64,000 nt of DNA from Rhizobium mayense (GTDB lineage Bacteria > Pseudomonadota > Alphaproteobacteria > Rhizobiales > Rhizobiaceae), in NCBI RefSeq assembly GCF_030272705.1, contig NZ_JARFYM010000003.1, positions 1 through 64,000 of the forward strand, given 5' to 3'. The notes below the pieces were generated by a model. It searched no databases and was not told where the DNA came from. It saw only the letters and a program-made list of their open reading frames with translations. Below are positions 10,083 through 19,452 of the stretch, piece after piece. Numbering within the stretch: the first letter of the stretch is position 1; every line of letters begins with the position of its first letter. Both the position numbers and the translations under genes were made by a program.

Positions 10083-10116
10083 AATCGCCCGGGGTGCTTC
10101 ACACCGGGCGATTTTG
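10083..10116 (+). terminator. Rho-independent terminator-like hairpin after rplO
   Basis: AATCGCCCGG at 10083-10092 plus GTG pairs with CACCGGGCGATT at 10101-10112, with one bulged base and the loop CTTCA. The tail is TTTTG. This is among the most stable hairpins in the ribosomal region. It separates the ribosomal genes from secY-adk, which lie 180 bases further on. Confidence 0.7.
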
Positions 10117-10295
10117 CTCCCATATGTGAGCCTCACGAACCTGAATGATGCAGCAGTGTCTTTCCGGGGAATAACGGGAACCAAGGGTGAGGCATCCGAT
10201 TGCAACGCAATCCGTCCAAAACCCGGCTTTTAAACAATTAAAGACTGATTCCGGACCCGGCCGATAATGCCGGAATTGGTAATGCGGAGATTTGC

Positions 10296-11636
10296 ATGGC
10301 TTCTGCAGCGGAACAATTGGCATCCAATCTCAATTTTGCGACCTTTGCCAAAGCCGAGGATCTCAAGAAGCGCCTGTGGTTCACGCTCGGTGCTCTCCTC
10401 GTCTACCGTCTGGGTACCCATATCCCGCTTCCGGGGCTCAATCCGGCGGCCTACGCCCAGGCCTTCCAGAATCAGTCCGGCGGCATTCTCGGCCTTTTCA
10501 ACATGTTTTCCGGCGGCGCCGTGCAGCGCATGGCGATTTTCGCGCTCGGCATCATGCCCTATATCTCCGCTTCGATCATCGTGCAGCTCATGACCTCGGT
10601 CGTGCCGGCGCTCGAGAACCTGAAGAAGGAAGGCGAGCAGGGCCGCAAGATCATCAACCAGTACACCCGCTACGGCACGGTGTTGCTCGGCGCTTTGCAG
10701 GCCTATGGCATTGCGATCGGCCTTGAGCACGGTAACGGCGTCGTTCTAGATCCAGGCTGGTTCTTCCGTCTTTCGACCGTCGTCACGCTGCTCGGCGGCA
10801 CGATGTTCCTGATGTGGCTCGGTGAGCAGGTCACCTCGCGCGGAATCGGCAACGGCATTTCGCTGATTATCTTCGCTGGTATCGCAGCCGGTCTGCCGAC
10901 CGCGCTTGCCGGTACGCTCGAACTTGGCCGCACGGGCGCTCTGTCGACCGGTCTGATTCTCGCCGTGCTCGTGGTGGCTGTCCTGGTCATCGGACTGATC
11001 GTCTTCGTCGAGCGTGCCCAGCGCCGCCTGCTGATCCAGTATCCGAAGCGCCAGGTCGGCACCCGCATGTTCCAGGGCGATACCTCGCACCTGCCGCTGA
11101 AGCTCAACACATCAGGTGTTATCCCGGCGATCTTCGCATCGTCGTTGCTGCTGCTGCCGGCAACCGTGGCCGGTCTCGGAAACAACACGGCCCTGCCGAC
11201 TTGGGTCACCTCGATCGTCGCTGCCCTCGGTCACGGCCAGCCCATCTACATGGTGCTCTACGCAGCCCTTATCGCATTCTTCGCGTTCTTCTACACCGCG
11301 CTCGTCTTCAATCCGAAAGACACGGCCGACAATTTGAAGAAGCACGGCGGCTTCATTCCGGGCATCCGTCCGGGCGAGCGCACCGCCGAATATATCGACT
11401 ATGTGCTGACCCGGATCACGGTGATCGGCGCGATCTATCTTGTCTTCGTCTGCATTCTGCCCGAAATTCTCGTGTCCCAGACCGGTATTCCGCTGTCTCT
11501 GGGTGGCACTTCGCTTCTGATCGTGGTTAGCGTAACGCTGGATACGGTGGCGCAGATTCAGGGTCACCTGATCGCACAGCAATATGAAGGCCTGATCAAG
11601 AAATCGAAGTTGCGTGGAGGAAAGAGGGGGCGATGA
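10296..11636 (+). CDS. secY: Preprotein translocase subunit SecY
   Basis: SecY is the channel subunit of the SecYEG translocon in the inner membrane. The 446-residue protein has ten predicted membrane segments. Recognisable sections are [11 protein letters not shown] near the first segment, the plug region [19 protein letters not shown], the cytosolic loop [17 protein letters not shown], and the [16 protein letters not shown] loop before the last segments. The stop overlaps adk by four bases (ATGA). A terminator lies upstream, so a separate promoter in 10117-10295 is likely, though none was identified. Confidence 0.98.
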   Translation: MASAAEQLASNLNFATFAKAEDLKKRLWFTLGALLVYRLGTHIPLPGLNPAAYAQAFQNQSGGILGLFNMFSGGAVQRMAIFALGIMPYISASIIVQLMTSVVPALENLKKEGEQGRKIINQYTRYGTVLLGALQAYGIAIGLEHGNGVVLDPGWFFRLSTVVTLLGGTMFLMWLGEQVTSRGIGNGISLIIFAGIAAGLPTALAGTLELGRTGALSTGLILAVLVVAVLVIGLIVFVERAQRRLLIQYPKRQVGTRMFQGDTSHLPLKLNTSGVIPAIFASSLLLLPATVAGLGNNTALPTWVTSIVAALGHGQPIYMVLYAALIAFFAFFYTALVFNPKDTADNLKKHGGFIPGIRPGERTAEYIDYVLTRITVIGAIYLVFVCILPEILVSQTGIPLSLGGTSLLIVVSVTLDTVAQIQGHLIAQQYEGLIKKSKLRGGKRGR

Positions 11637-12283
11637 GATTGATACTTTTGGGGCCGCCGGGAGCAGGTAAGGGGACCCAGGCCCAGCGTATCGTGGAAAA
11701 ATACGGCATTCCGCAGCTTTCCACAGGTGATATGCTGAGGGCCGCGGTGGCAGCCGGGACTGAAGTAGGCAAGCGTGCCAAGGCCGTCATGGACGCCGGA
11801 AAGCTTGTTTCAGATGAGATTGTCAATGCCATTGTGTCCGAGCGTATCGATCAGCCGGATTGCGCCAAGGGCTTTATTCTTGACGGTTATCCGCGCACGC
11901 TGGTTCAGGCCGATGCGACGGAAGCGATGCTTAAGGAGAAAGGTCTCGATCTTTCTGTCGTGATCGAGATCAAGGTGGATGACGGTGTGCTCGCCGATCG
12001 CATCTCGGGCCGTTATACCTGCGCCAATTGCGGCGCCGGTTATCACGACGAAAACCTGAAGCCGAAGGTGGAAGGTGTGTGCGACCGTTGCGGTTCCACG
12101 CATTTCAAGCGTCGCGCCGACGACAACAGAGAGACAGTCGTCGAGCGTCTGCAGGTCTACTACAAGGAAACGTCGCCGCTCATTGGCTACTACTATGCCA
12201 AGGGCAAGCTTCAGTCGGTCGACGGCATGGCCGATATCGAGCATGTGACGGCCAATATCGAGGCCATCCTTTCTAAGCTCTAG
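11633..12283 (+). CDS. adk: Adenylate kinase (long, zinc-type lid)
   Basis: Adenylate kinase interconverts ATP plus AMP and two ADP in the cytosol. The 216 residues contain the P-loop [12 protein letters not shown], the AMP-binding [10 protein letters not shown], and [10 protein letters not shown]. The lid has four cysteines arranged CxxC and CxxC (CANCGAG and CDRCGST), as in zinc-binding long-form enzymes. It is translationally coupled to secY. The secY-adk pairing is typical of alphaproteobacteria. Confidence 0.97.
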   Translation: MRLILLGPPGAGKGTQAQRIVEKYGIPQLSTGDMLRAAVAAGTEVGKRAKAVMDAGKLVSDEIVNAIVSERIDQPDCAKGFILDGYPRTLVQADATEAMLKEKGLDLSVVIEIKVDDGVLADRISGRYTCANCGAGYHDENLKPKVEGVCDRCGSTHFKRRADDNRETVVERLQVYYKETSPLIGYYYAKGKLQSVDGMADIEHVTANIEAILSKL

Positions 12284-12446
12284 ATAGCTTAAAATAAACT
12301 TGTCGGGGGCGGTTGCTTTTTTGCGCTGATTCCGCTAAACACCGCGCCAACTCGCGACATGCTATGCGATCGGCGCGGATTTCCGTAGGGAGGTCCGAGC
12401 ACGGTCGTTTTGACATGTTACGGACCCAAATTGAACAAGCAGCTCC

Positions 12447-12480
12447 AGGGCTGCATAACAAAGCCCTTTGCTTAGGCAAA
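12447..12480 (+). promoter_or_regulatory. Two alternative small hairpins in the rpsM leader
   Basis: AGGGCT at 12447-12452 pairs with AGCCCT at 12462-12467 and is followed by TTTGCTT. The adjoining TTTGC at 12467-12471 pairs with GCAAA at 12476-12480. The stems share one base. They lie 22 to 55 bases before the rpsM start and could be a leader control element or a weak terminator. A TTGACA at about 12411 might be a -35 box, but I saw no convincing -10. Confidence 0.3.
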
Positions 12481-12501
12481 AGGAATGCAAGGAGAACAGG
12501 C

Positions 12502-12870
12502 GTGGCTCGTATCGCTGGCGTCAACATCCCGACCGCAAAGCGCGTAGTTATTGCGCTTCGTTACATTCACGGGATCGGACCGAAGTTTGCACAGGAAATC
12601 TGCGAGAAGGTCGGTATTCCGGCCGAGCGTCGCGTCAATCAGCTGACGGACGCCGAAGTTCTGCAGATCCGCGAAACCATCGACCGTGACTATCAGGTCG
12701 AAGGTGATCTTCGTCGCGAAACCGCGATGAACATCAAGCGCCTGATGGACCTCGGCAGCTATCGTGGTCTGCGTCATCGTCGCGGCCTGCCGGTTCGCGG
12801 CCAGCGCACCCACACCAATGCCCGCACCCGCAAGGGTCCGGCAAAGGCTATTGCTGGTAAGAAGAAGTAA
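12502..12870 (+). CDS. rpsM: 30S ribosomal protein S13
   Basis: S13 is in the 30S head and contacts P-site tRNA. The 122-residue protein starts [20 protein letters not shown] and has [20 protein letters not shown] and the basic tail. The start is GTG at 12502 behind AAGGAGAA. The longer reading frame upstream has no S13 homology pattern. It follows a 218-base gap after adk. Confidence 0.97.
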   Translation: MARIAGVNIPTAKRVVIALRYIHGIGPKFAQEICEKVGIPAERRVNQLTDAEVLQIRETIDRDYQVEGDLRRETAMNIKRLMDLGSYRGLRHRRGLPVRGQRTHTNARTRKGPAKAIAGKKK

Positions 12871-12891
12871 TTTCCGGGAAGCCGGATGTGG

Positions 12892-12920
12892 GAGGCTGGC
12901 GGTCTGCGCCGGCCTCTTTT
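12892..12920 (+). terminator. Terminator-like hairpin between rpsM and rpsK
   Basis: GAGGCTGGCG at 12892-12901 pairs over ten positions (one wobble) with CGCCGGCCTC at 12907-12916, loop GTCTG, followed by TTTTG. It is a good intrinsic-terminator shape placed inside the alpha operon. GGAGCG and CGCTCC form another stem just downstream, at about 12927-12953. Confidence 0.55.
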
Positions 12921-13003
12921 GAGTTTGGAGCGGGGCCATATAGGCGTCGCTCCGGTGTAGCCGCTGGCATTACGGCGGTGAAGAGATCCAAGAAAGGACT
13001 ACC

Positions 13004-13393
13004 ATGGCCAAGGAAGCCGTCCGCGTTCGCCGTCGCGAGCGCAAGAATATTACCTCGGGCGTTGCGCACGTCAATTCGACCTTCAACAACACGATGATCA
13101 CCATCACCGACGCACAGGGCAACGCGATTGCCTGGTCGTCCGCTGGTGCCAAGGGCTTCAAGGGTTCGCGCAAGTCGACCCCGTTCGCTGCTCAGATCGC
13201 TGCTGAAGACTGCGCCAAGAAGGCCCAGGAACATGGCATGAAGTCGCTGGAAGTCGAAGTTTGCGGTCCGGGCTCCGGTCGTGAATCCGCTCTGCGCGCG
13301 CTCCAGGCTGCAGGTTTCATGATCACGTCCATCCGTGACGTGACCCCGATTCCGCACAATGGTTGCCGTCCGCGCAAGAAGCGCCGCGTCTGA
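13004..13393 (+). CDS. rpsK: 30S ribosomal protein S11
   Basis: S11 forms part of the platform and the mRNA exit. The 129 residues include [22 protein letters not shown], the [19 protein letters not shown] segment and the [12 protein letters not shown] end, where the Asn-Gly pair is the known isoaspartate site of the family. ATG at 13004 follows AGAAAGGA. Confidence 0.98.
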   Translation: MAKEAVRVRRRERKNITSGVAHVNSTFNNTMITITDAQGNAIAWSSAGAKGFKGSRKSTPFAAQIAAEDCAKKAQEHGMKSLEVEVCGPGSGRESALRALQAAGFMITSIRDVTPIPHNGCRPRKKRRV

Positions 13394-13454
13394 TCATCGC
13401 CACTCACGACACCAGCCGGCGCATATGTGTCCGGTTCGGTGCTTCTCAAGCTCG

Positions 13455-13479
13455 GTTGCCACGATTGGATGGTGGCAAC
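13455..13479 (+). promoter_or_regulatory. Perfect stem-loop in the rpoA leader
   Basis: GTTGCCAC at 13455-13462 pairs without mismatch with GTGGCAAC at 13472-13479. It ends 17 bases before the rpoA start codon and just before its GGAAGG ribosome site. There is no T-run, so it is more likely an mRNA processing or translational control element than a terminator. Confidence 0.4.
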
Positions 13480-13496
13480 GAACGGAAGGCAAGAAC

Positions 13497-14507
13497 ATGA
13501 TTCAGAAAAACTGGCAGGAACTGATCAAGCCGAACAAGGTCGAGTTCTCCTCGAGCGGCCGCACCAAGGCTACGCTCGTAGCTGAACCGCTGGAGCGTGG
13601 TTTCGGTCTCACTCTCGGCAACGCGCTGCGTCGCGTTCTGCTGTCCTCTCTGCGCGGCGCCGCTGTGACGGCCGTGCAGATCGACGGCGTGCTGCATGAG
13701 TTCTCCTCTATCCCGGGCGTCCGGGAAGACGTGACGGACATCGTGCTGAACATCAAGGAAATCGCCATCAAGATGGATGGCGATGACAGCAAGCGCATGG
13801 TGGTTCGCAAGCAGGGCCCCGGCGTGGTAACGGCTGGCGACATCCAGACGGTCGGCGATATCGAAATCCTCAACCCCGAGCATGTCATCTGCACGCTCGA
13901 CGAGGGCGCCGAAATTCGCATGGAATTCACCGTCAACAACGGCAAGGGCTATGTCCCGGCCGAGCGCAATCGTGCGGAAGATGCTCCGATCGGTCTCATC
14001 CCGGTCGACAGCCTTTATTCGCCGGTCAAGAAGGTGTCCTACAAGGTTGAAAACACCCGCGAAGGACAGGTTCTCGACTACGACAAGCTGAGCATGTCGA
14101 TCGAAACCGATGGCTCGATCACCGGCGAAGATGCCGTCGCTTTCGCGGCTCGCATCCTCCAGGATCAGCTTGGCGTCTTCGTCAACTTCGACGAACCGCA
14201 GAAGGAAGCCGAAGAAGAAGCAGTCACCGAACTTGCTTTCAACCCGGCGCTCCTCAAGAAGGTGGACGAACTGGAACTGTCTGTTCGCTCGGCAAACTGC
14301 CTGAAGAACGACAACATCGTCTATATCGGCGACCTCATTCAGAAGACCGAAGCAGAAATGCTCCGCACGCCGAATTTTGGTCGCAAGTCGCTGAACGAAA
14401 TCAAGGAAGTTCTCGCTTCCATGGGCCTGCACCTCGGCATGGAAGTGCCGGCATGGCCGCCCGAGAACATCGAAGATCTCGCCAAGCGCTACGAAGACCA
14501 ATACTAA
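13497..14507 (+). CDS. rpoA: DNA-directed RNA polymerase subunit alpha
   Basis: The alpha subunit nucleates RNA polymerase assembly and its C-terminal domain binds UP elements and activators. The 336-residue protein has the N-terminal dimerisation motif [20 protein letters not shown] at about residues 32-51. The C-terminal domain contains [20 protein letters not shown] and [15 protein letters not shown] at 13497 follows CGGAAGGCAAGAAC. Reading from further upstream would include only the rpsK-rpoA gap. rplQ follows. Confidence 0.98.
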   Translation: MIQKNWQELIKPNKVEFSSSGRTKATLVAEPLERGFGLTLGNALRRVLLSSLRGAAVTAVQIDGVLHEFSSIPGVREDVTDIVLNIKEIAIKMDGDDSKRMVVRKQGPGVVTAGDIQTVGDIEILNPEHVICTLDEGAEIRMEFTVNNGKGYVPAERNRAEDAPIGLIPVDSLYSPVKKVSYKVENTREGQVLDYDKLSMSIETDGSITGEDAVAFAARILQDQLGVFVNFDEPQKEAEEEAVTELAFNPALLKKVDELELSVRSANCLKNDNIVYIGDLIQKTEAEMLRTPNFGRKSLNEIKEVLASMGLHLGMEVPAWPPENIEDLAKRYEDQY

Positions 14508-14552
14508 CGTTTCAAACGGCAGGCGGATGCCTGCAAGTGAAGGAGAATAGCC

Positions 14553-14975
14553 ATGCGCCACGGTAAAGCCGGCCGCAAGCTGAATAGAACCGCTAGCCAC
14601 CGTAAGGCGATGTTCGCCAACATGGCGGCTTCGCTCATCACCCATGAGCAGATTGTCACCACCCTGCCGAAGGCTAAGGAAATCCGCCCGATCGTCGAGA
14701 AGCTGGTTACCCTCGGCAAGCGCGGCGACCTGCACGCTCGTCGTCAGGCCATCTCGCAGATCCGCGACGCCGCTGTCGTTTCGAAGCTCTTCGACGCGAT
14801 CGCAACGCGTTACGCCACCCGCAACGGCGGCTACCTGCGCATCATGAAGGCCGGCTTCCGCCAGGGCGACAATGCCGCTCTCGCCGTCGTCGAATTCGTC
14901 GATCGCGACACCTTCGCCAAGGGCGCAGCCGACAAGGCTCGCGTTGCTGCCGAAGAAGAAGCCGCAGCCGCTTAA
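14553..14975 (+). CDS. rplQ: 50S ribosomal protein L17
   Basis: L17 lies near the tunnel exit on the solvent side. The 140-residue protein opens [20 protein letters not shown] and contains [10 protein letters not shown] and [18 protein letters not shown]. The alanine-rich C-terminal tail is common in rhizobia. ATG at 14553 follows AAGGAG. It closes the ribosomal cluster and is followed by a strong terminator. Confidence 0.97.
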   Translation: MRHGKAGRKLNRTASHRKAMFANMAASLITHEQIVTTLPKAKEIRPIVEKLVTLGKRGDLHARRQAISQIRDAAVVSKLFDAIATRYATRNGGYLRIMKAGFRQGDNAALAVVEFVDRDTFAKGAADKARVAAEEEAAAA

Positions 14976-15000
14976 GGCCAGCTTCGAATATCTGATCAGG

Positions 15001-15031
15001 AGGCCGGATGAGCGATCATCCGGCCTTTTTG
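15001..15031 (+). terminator. Rho-independent terminator of the ribosomal cluster
   Basis: AGGCCGGATG at 15001-15010 pairs perfectly with CATCCGGCCT at 15017-15026 around AGCGAT, followed by TTTTTG. It lies 25 bases after the rplQ stop and is the clear end of the alpha segment. Confidence 0.9.
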
Positions 15032-15149
15032 TTGTTTGCGGTCCGTGAAGACGGGCTTTCATTCTCCGCGATCGCTATGGAATATCGACGCTACATGGCT
15101 GAGTCGCACGCCGGCTTATGTGCATTTACCTGTGGGAGCGTCGCTGGGC

Positions 15150-15560
15150 ATGAAGCGAAAACTGACACGAGGAAGATGGCCTCTGTTCCTGGCGCTGCTG
15201 CTGACCATAGCGAGCGGCCTCGCGCTCCGGCGATATGGCTATGCGATGCATCTGCCCTTTGTGGTCGTCAAATATGGCGGCTCTTTATTGTGGGGAGCGA
15301 TGGTCTATTGGCTCCTGGCAACAATATTGGCTTCGGCGAGGCGTTTCAGGATCACCTCGGTGGCGCTGACCGTTGCTGTGCTCGTTGAGCTTTTCAGGCT
15401 TTGGCATACGCCAGCGCTGGATGCTTTTCGATTGACCACCGCCGGAGCCCTGTTGCTGGGAAGAGTCTTTTCACTCTGGAATATCATGGCCTATGCCGCC
15501 GGTATCGCGGTGGCGCTAGCGCTTGATTGCGCGCTGTCGAGGCCGAAGCGCCTGGTTTAA
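15150..15560 (+). CDS. DUF2809-type small membrane protein
   Basis: A 136-residue integral membrane protein with four predicted segments. The sequence SGLALRRYGYAMHLPFVVVKYGGSLLWG followed by MVYWLLA and the later ELFRLWHTPALDAFR block are the pattern of the DUF2809 family, whose function is unknown. I chose ATG at 15150; an in-frame start at 15036 would add a non-hydrophobic stretch and begin just after the terminator. It stands alone, with MarR-regulated genes starting 214 bases later. Confidence 0.75.
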   Translation: MKRKLTRGRWPLFLALLLTIASGLALRRYGYAMHLPFVVVKYGGSLLWGAMVYWLLATILASARRFRITSVALTVAVLVELFRLWHTPALDAFRLTTAGALLLGRVFSLWNIMAYAAGIAVALALDCALSRPKRLV

Positions 15561-15744
15561 TGCCAGCCGAGTTTCATTCGGATGATCCGCCATATCTAAA
15601 CAGCGTCGGTCGATAGAACCCTGTTCCGGGTAAACGGAAGCCTACTCGACTGTTCGCATCGGCTGCCGCTTTGCGGGGCCGCCCTCTGAACGCATGGCTG
15701 CATTTCACGATTCGAATAACGGTTTTGATGAAAATAATTTGAAT

Positions 15745-15768
15745 ACTAATTAGTTTAATGCTAATTAG
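15745..15768 (+). promoter_or_regulatory. Likely MarR operator (two AT-rich palindromes)
   Basis: The palindrome ACTAATTAGT (15745-15754) and a second CTAATTAG (15761-15768) have centres 15 bases apart. They lie immediately before the ATG of the MarR-type gene. Repeated AT-rich palindromes at the gene's own start are the usual place for autorepression by MarR proteins. Binding is inferred only. Confidence 0.55.
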
Positions 15769-15774
15769 ATTTTC

Positions 15775-16251
15775 ATGAAATCGCTAAACGCCCTTCAACG
15801 AATCTTTACCGCCAACTTGCTGACGACTGGCCGCCAATGGCGCCGGGTTGTCGATGTCACGCTGAGTTCCTATGGCCTATCGGAAGCCGCGGCTGCGCCC
15901 CTGCTTTGGATCGGCCGTCTAGGGGGAGGCGTCCGGCAGGTGGTTCTCGCGACCCATGTTGGCATCGAAGGCCCGTCTTTGGTCCGGTTGCTCGATCAGC
16001 TGGAAGGCATGGAGCTGGTCATCCGCAAGGATGACCCGACCGATCGGCGCGCGAAAGGCTTGTGGCTGACGGCCGAAGGCGAGGTGCTTGCCTCTCGCAT
16101 GGAGGACGCACTCGACACGCTGCGCGGGAATATCCTCGCCAATGTCGACCAGGCGGATATCGAGGCTGCCATCCGGGTCCTGAAGGCCTTCGAGGAATTC
16201 GAGGCGCCAAAGGCGGCTGAGGCAGAGCAGGAGAGGGGGAAGGTCTTATGA
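15775..16251 (+). CDS. MarR-family transcriptional regulator
   Basis: A 158-residue winged-helix regulator. The wing region is visible as MELVIRKDDPTDRRAKGLWLTAEGE, with the DxRxK-type motif (DDPTDRRAKGL) of MarR proteins. Helices before it include EGPSLVRLLDQLE. It is the first gene of an efflux operon and overlaps the FUSC gene by four bases (ATGA). I see no Shine-Dalgarno before ATG 15775, so translation may be leaderless or the transcript may start very close. The ligand is probably an aromatic acid, inferred from the neighbours. Confidence 0.9.
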   Translation: MKSLNALQRIFTANLLTTGRQWRRVVDVTLSSYGLSEAAAAPLLWIGRLGGGVRQVVLATHVGIEGPSLVRLLDQLEGMELVIRKDDPTDRRAKGLWLTAEGEVLASRMEDALDTLRGNILANVDQADIEAAIRVLKAFEEFEAPKAAEAEQERGKVL

Positions 16252-18320
16252 GCATCCCATCCTGGCGCGACTGGCTGTTTTCGGTCAAAGCCTTCATTGC
16301 TGCTATCATGGCGCTGTTCATTGCGCTGTCCCTAGACCTGCCGCGCCCCTACTGGGCGATGGCCGCCGTCTACGTGGTCGCTAATCCTCTTGCAGGCGCA
16401 ACCAGCTCCAAGGGGCTCTACCGCGCTCTTGGTACACTCATCGGCGCTTCTGCATCGGTGATTCTCATCCCGCTCTTCGTCAATGCGCCGGAATTGCTTT
16501 CCGTCGTCGTCGCGCTCTGGACCGGCACCTTGCTGTTCATCTCGATGCTCGACCGCACCTCGCGCAGCTACGTCTTCATGCTTGCTGGTTATACGCTGCC
16601 GCTGATCGCGCTGCCGACCGTCGGTTCGCCTGAGACCATATTCGATGTGGCGCTTGCCCGTTCCGAGGAGATCATCATCGGCATCATCTGTGCAAGCGTC
16701 GTTAGCGCCATTGTTTTCCCGAGCAGCGTCGGTACCGTGCTGGGTAGCCGTATCGGCTCGTGGCTGGATGATGCCGGCACCTGGGCGGACGAGATACTGC
16801 GTGGCGAGGGCGCCACTCCGGCAACTCCATTGAAGCGGCAGAAGCTGGCTTCCGACGTCACCGGTCTCGATCTCGTTATCAGCCAGCTCAGATATGATGC
16901 GGGCAGCCGTGACATTGTCAGGCATTCCCGTGAGCTGCGCGGCCGCCTGTTGATGCTGCTGCCGCTCTTCTCGTCCCTTGCCGATCGGCTGCATGCGCTG
17001 AAGACTGGTGGAAAGCCACTGCCGCACGAGCTGGTCGTAGTGCTGAATAATGTGGCCGACTGGATCGGGCAGGGCGGTCGCAGCGCGGCTGACGATACCG
17101 CCGACACCCTCTCCGAGAAGATCGAGGAATTGCAGCAGAATGACATTGATCTCGGCTGGGATGATCTTGTCCGGTCGAGTGCACTGGATCGTCTGAAGGA
17201 AATCGTCGATCTCTGGCAGGATTGCCTGACACTGCGTGACCAGATCATTTCCGGGCAGCAGGTCGGCATTTGGCGCCCCGCTTTCCGTCACCGTGAGATC
17301 GTCGGTCACATTAGGCACTTTGATTATGGCTTGCTTGCCTTCTCGGCCAGTACGGTCGTCGTCGGCATCGCGGTTGCCTGCTTCTTCTGGATTTATTCCG
17401 GATGGGAGGATGGCGCAGGCTTCGTCAGCATGGCGGCGGTTGCCTGTTCGTTTTTCGCCGCGCTTGATCGGCCCGCACCTTTCATTACCTCGATGTTCAT
17501 CTGGTGCGCCATGAGCCTGGTCATCGCCTGCGTCTATATCTTCGGCATATTGCCGTCCATCTCCGGCTTCGAGATGCTGGTGCTTGTCTTTGCGCCGCCC
17601 TTCCTGTTGATGGGCCTATTGATCCCGCGCCCGCAGACGAACATGCTCGCCATGCTGCTTGCCGTAAACGGCGCAAGCTTTATCGCGTTGCAGGATCGCT
17701 ATGCGGCCGATTTTGCCAGCTTCACAAATAGCGCGATCGCAGCTTTGGCGGGCGTGGGCTTCGCCCTGGTCTGGACATTGCTCACCCGTCCGTTCGGCGC
17801 CGAATTGGCCGCCTGGCGCCTGGTGCGGGCCGGCTGGACCGACCTTGCCGAAACTGCCGCCGGCATCCGCAACGCCGATCACGAGCGCTTGTCCGGTCGC
17901 ATTCTGGACCGTCTGGGCCAGCTCGTGCCGCGCCTCGCAGGCATCGAAAACCGCGAACTGAAAAAGGTCGACGGTTTTGCCGACGTCCGTCTCGGTTTCA
18001 ACGTGCTGATGCTGCAGCAGGAGCGTCGGCAACTGGGCTCCGCGGCCGCCGCCTCCATCAGCGAAGTCCTGATCGGCGTATCGGATTTCTATCGCTCGAG
18101 GGTGAAGGCCAAGCGTGCTGTGGAACCTTCCGACGAACTGCGCGTGTCGATCGACCACAGTCTCGAAGCGGTTGCTCAGGAAAAGCGCCGCTCCGGCCGG
18201 GCGAGCCTCGATGCGCTCGTTGGCCTTCGCCGGGCGCTCTTCCCTCATGCCGAACCGCCGGCGAGCTGGCGGCCGCCTCTATCGGATACCACTCAACCTC
18301 ATTCCATTGCCGCCGAGTAA
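16248..18320 (+). CDS. FUSC-family efflux permease (AaeB/fusaric-acid type)
   Basis: A 690-residue inner-membrane protein with two sets of hydrophobic segments (about residues 15-170 and 365-510) separated by a soluble part, the layout of the fusaric acid resistance and AaeB family. The N-terminus AFIAAIMALFIALSLDLPRPYWAM-like stretch with the PYW motif is typical. It works with a HlyD-type adaptor to export aromatic carboxylic acids or related toxic compounds. The operon marR-FUSC-DUF1656-hlyD supports this. The actual substrate is not visible from sequence. Confidence 0.9.
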   Translation: MSIPSWRDWLFSVKAFIAAIMALFIALSLDLPRPYWAMAAVYVVANPLAGATSSKGLYRALGTLIGASASVILIPLFVNAPELLSVVVALWTGTLLFISMLDRTSRSYVFMLAGYTLPLIALPTVGSPETIFDVALARSEEIIIGIICASVVSAIVFPSSVGTVLGSRIGSWLDDAGTWADEILRGEGATPATPLKRQKLASDVTGLDLVISQLRYDAGSRDIVRHSRELRGRLLMLLPLFSSLADRLHALKTGGKPLPHELVVVLNNVADWIGQGGRSAADDTADTLSEKIEELQQNDIDLGWDDLVRSSALDRLKEIVDLWQDCLTLRDQIISGQQVGIWRPAFRHREIVGHIRHFDYGLLAFSASTVVVGIAVACFFWIYSGWEDGAGFVSMAAVACSFFAALDRPAPFITSMFIWCAMSLVIACVYIFGILPSISGFEMLVLVFAPPFLLMGLLIPRPQTNMLAMLLAVNGASFIALQDRYAADFASFTNSAIAALAGVGFALVWTLLTRPFGAELAAWRLVRAGWTDLAETAAGIRNADHERLSGRILDRLGQLVPRLAGIENRELKKVDGFADVRLGFNVLMLQQERRQLGSAAAASISEVLIGVSDFYRSRVKAKRAVEPSDELRVSIDHSLEAVAQEKRRSGRASLDALVGLRRALFPHAEPPASWRPPLSDTTQPHSIAAE

Positions 18321-18324
18321 AATC

Positions 18325-18534
18325 ATGCCCGCAGAATTCGATCTCTATGGCGTCTATGTCCCACGCCTTCTCGTTCTCATGCTCGTGACGCTGTTTGCCG
18401 TCATCATCCTTCGACGCCTCCTGGCATGGATTGGAGCCTATACTCTGGTCTGGCATCGCGGTCTTTTCGATCTCGCGCTTTACGTCCTGCTTCTCGACGC
18501 CGTTTCCTCTGTCTCCCGTTGGTATTTCACATGA
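18325..18534 (+). CDS. DUF1656 (AaeX-like) small membrane protein
   Basis: A 69-residue protein with two hydrophobic segments. It starts PAEFDLYGVYVPRLLVLML, the DUF1656 pattern, and has the basic-aromatic end WHRGLFDLALYVLLLDAV. It lies four bases after the permease stop and overlaps the adaptor gene by four bases. DUF1656 proteins regularly accompany FUSC/HlyD efflux pairs; their role is unknown. Confidence 0.88.
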   Translation: MPAEFDLYGVYVPRLLVLMLVTLFAVIILRRLLAWIGAYTLVWHRGLFDLALYVLLLDAVSSVSRWYFT

Positions 18535-19421
18535 ACACGTTAAAGCTCATCGGCCGTTTGGCCGTCACTCTCCTCTTCGTCGTTGCTGCCGTCTATGTCG
18601 GCCGTCAGCTTTGGCGCCACTATATGGAAGAGCCGTGGACGCGCGATGCCCGTCTGCGCGCCGATGTCGTCGGCATCGCGCCCGATGTTTCGGGCCCGGT
18701 CAGCGAAGTCCTGGTAAAGGACAATCAGATCGTCAAGAAGGGCGATGTCTTGTTCCGTGTCGATCGCGATCGTTTCACGATTGCCCTTGCCCAGGCCGAT
18801 GCTGCGCTCGAAGGTGCCAAAGCGGCGCTCGACCAGGCACACCGCGAAAACGAGCGGCAGCAGCGTCTCGGCGCTGCCGGTTCGGCTCAACAGAAGGAGC
18901 AGGCGAAAACCGCGGAAGAACAGGCGCAGGCCGCCCTTGGTCAGGCCACGGCCAACCGCGCTCTCGCACAGCTCAACCTCGACCGCTCCGAGGTGAAGGC
19001 GACTGTCAACGGCAGCGTTTCCAACTTCGGTCTTCGTCCGGGCGACTATGTCACCGCGGGCACCGCGAAGGTCGCGCTCATCGATGCCGACTCTCTGCGG
19101 GTCGAGGGCTATTTCGAGGAAACCAAGCTGCCACGCATCCAGATCGGCGACGAAGTGTCGATCCATCTGATGGGACAGCCGGAAAAGCTGACGGGCCATG
19201 TGGAAAGTATTGCCACCGGCATCGAAGACCGCGAGCGTACCTCAGGCAGCTTGCTCGCCAATATCACCCCGACCTTCAGCTGGGTTCGCCTGGCGCAGCG
19301 CGTGCCCGTGCGCATTGCTCTCGACAAGGTGCCCGACGGCACGAAGCTGATCGCGGGCCTGACCGCAACCGTAGAGGTGCAGGAACAGGGCCAGGCCAAG
19401 ATCGCCAGTGCTGCGGAATGA
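18531..19421 (+). CDS. HlyD-family membrane fusion protein (AaeA-like)
   Basis: A 296-residue periplasmic adaptor with one N-terminal anchor (about residues 8-26). The first lipoyl half is around APDVSGPVSEVLVKDNQIVKKG, followed by a coiled coil rich in Ala, Gln and Glu (about 75-150) and the second lipoyl half, NGSVSNFGLRPGDYV. It links the FUSC permease to the outer membrane. It is the last gene of the marR operon and faces msrQ on the other strand. Confidence 0.92.
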   Translation: MNTLKLIGRLAVTLLFVVAAVYVGRQLWRHYMEEPWTRDARLRADVVGIAPDVSGPVSEVLVKDNQIVKKGDVLFRVDRDRFTIALAQADAALEGAKAALDQAHRENERQQRLGAAGSAQQKEQAKTAEEQAQAALGQATANRALAQLNLDRSEVKATVNGSVSNFGLRPGDYVTAGTAKVALIDADSLRVEGYFEETKLPRIQIGDEVSIHLMGQPEKLTGHVESIATGIEDRERTSGSLLANITPTFSWVRLAQRVPVRIALDKVPDGTKLIAGLTATVEVQEQGQAKIASAAE

Positions 19422-19452
19422 TCATCGTTTGAAAAGATGGAGGCGGCCGAGT

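Noticed and set aside
13446..15062. A 538-codon minus-strand frame across rpoA and rplQ
   Set aside because: It is a codon-bias shadow spanning two well-identified genes and their gap.
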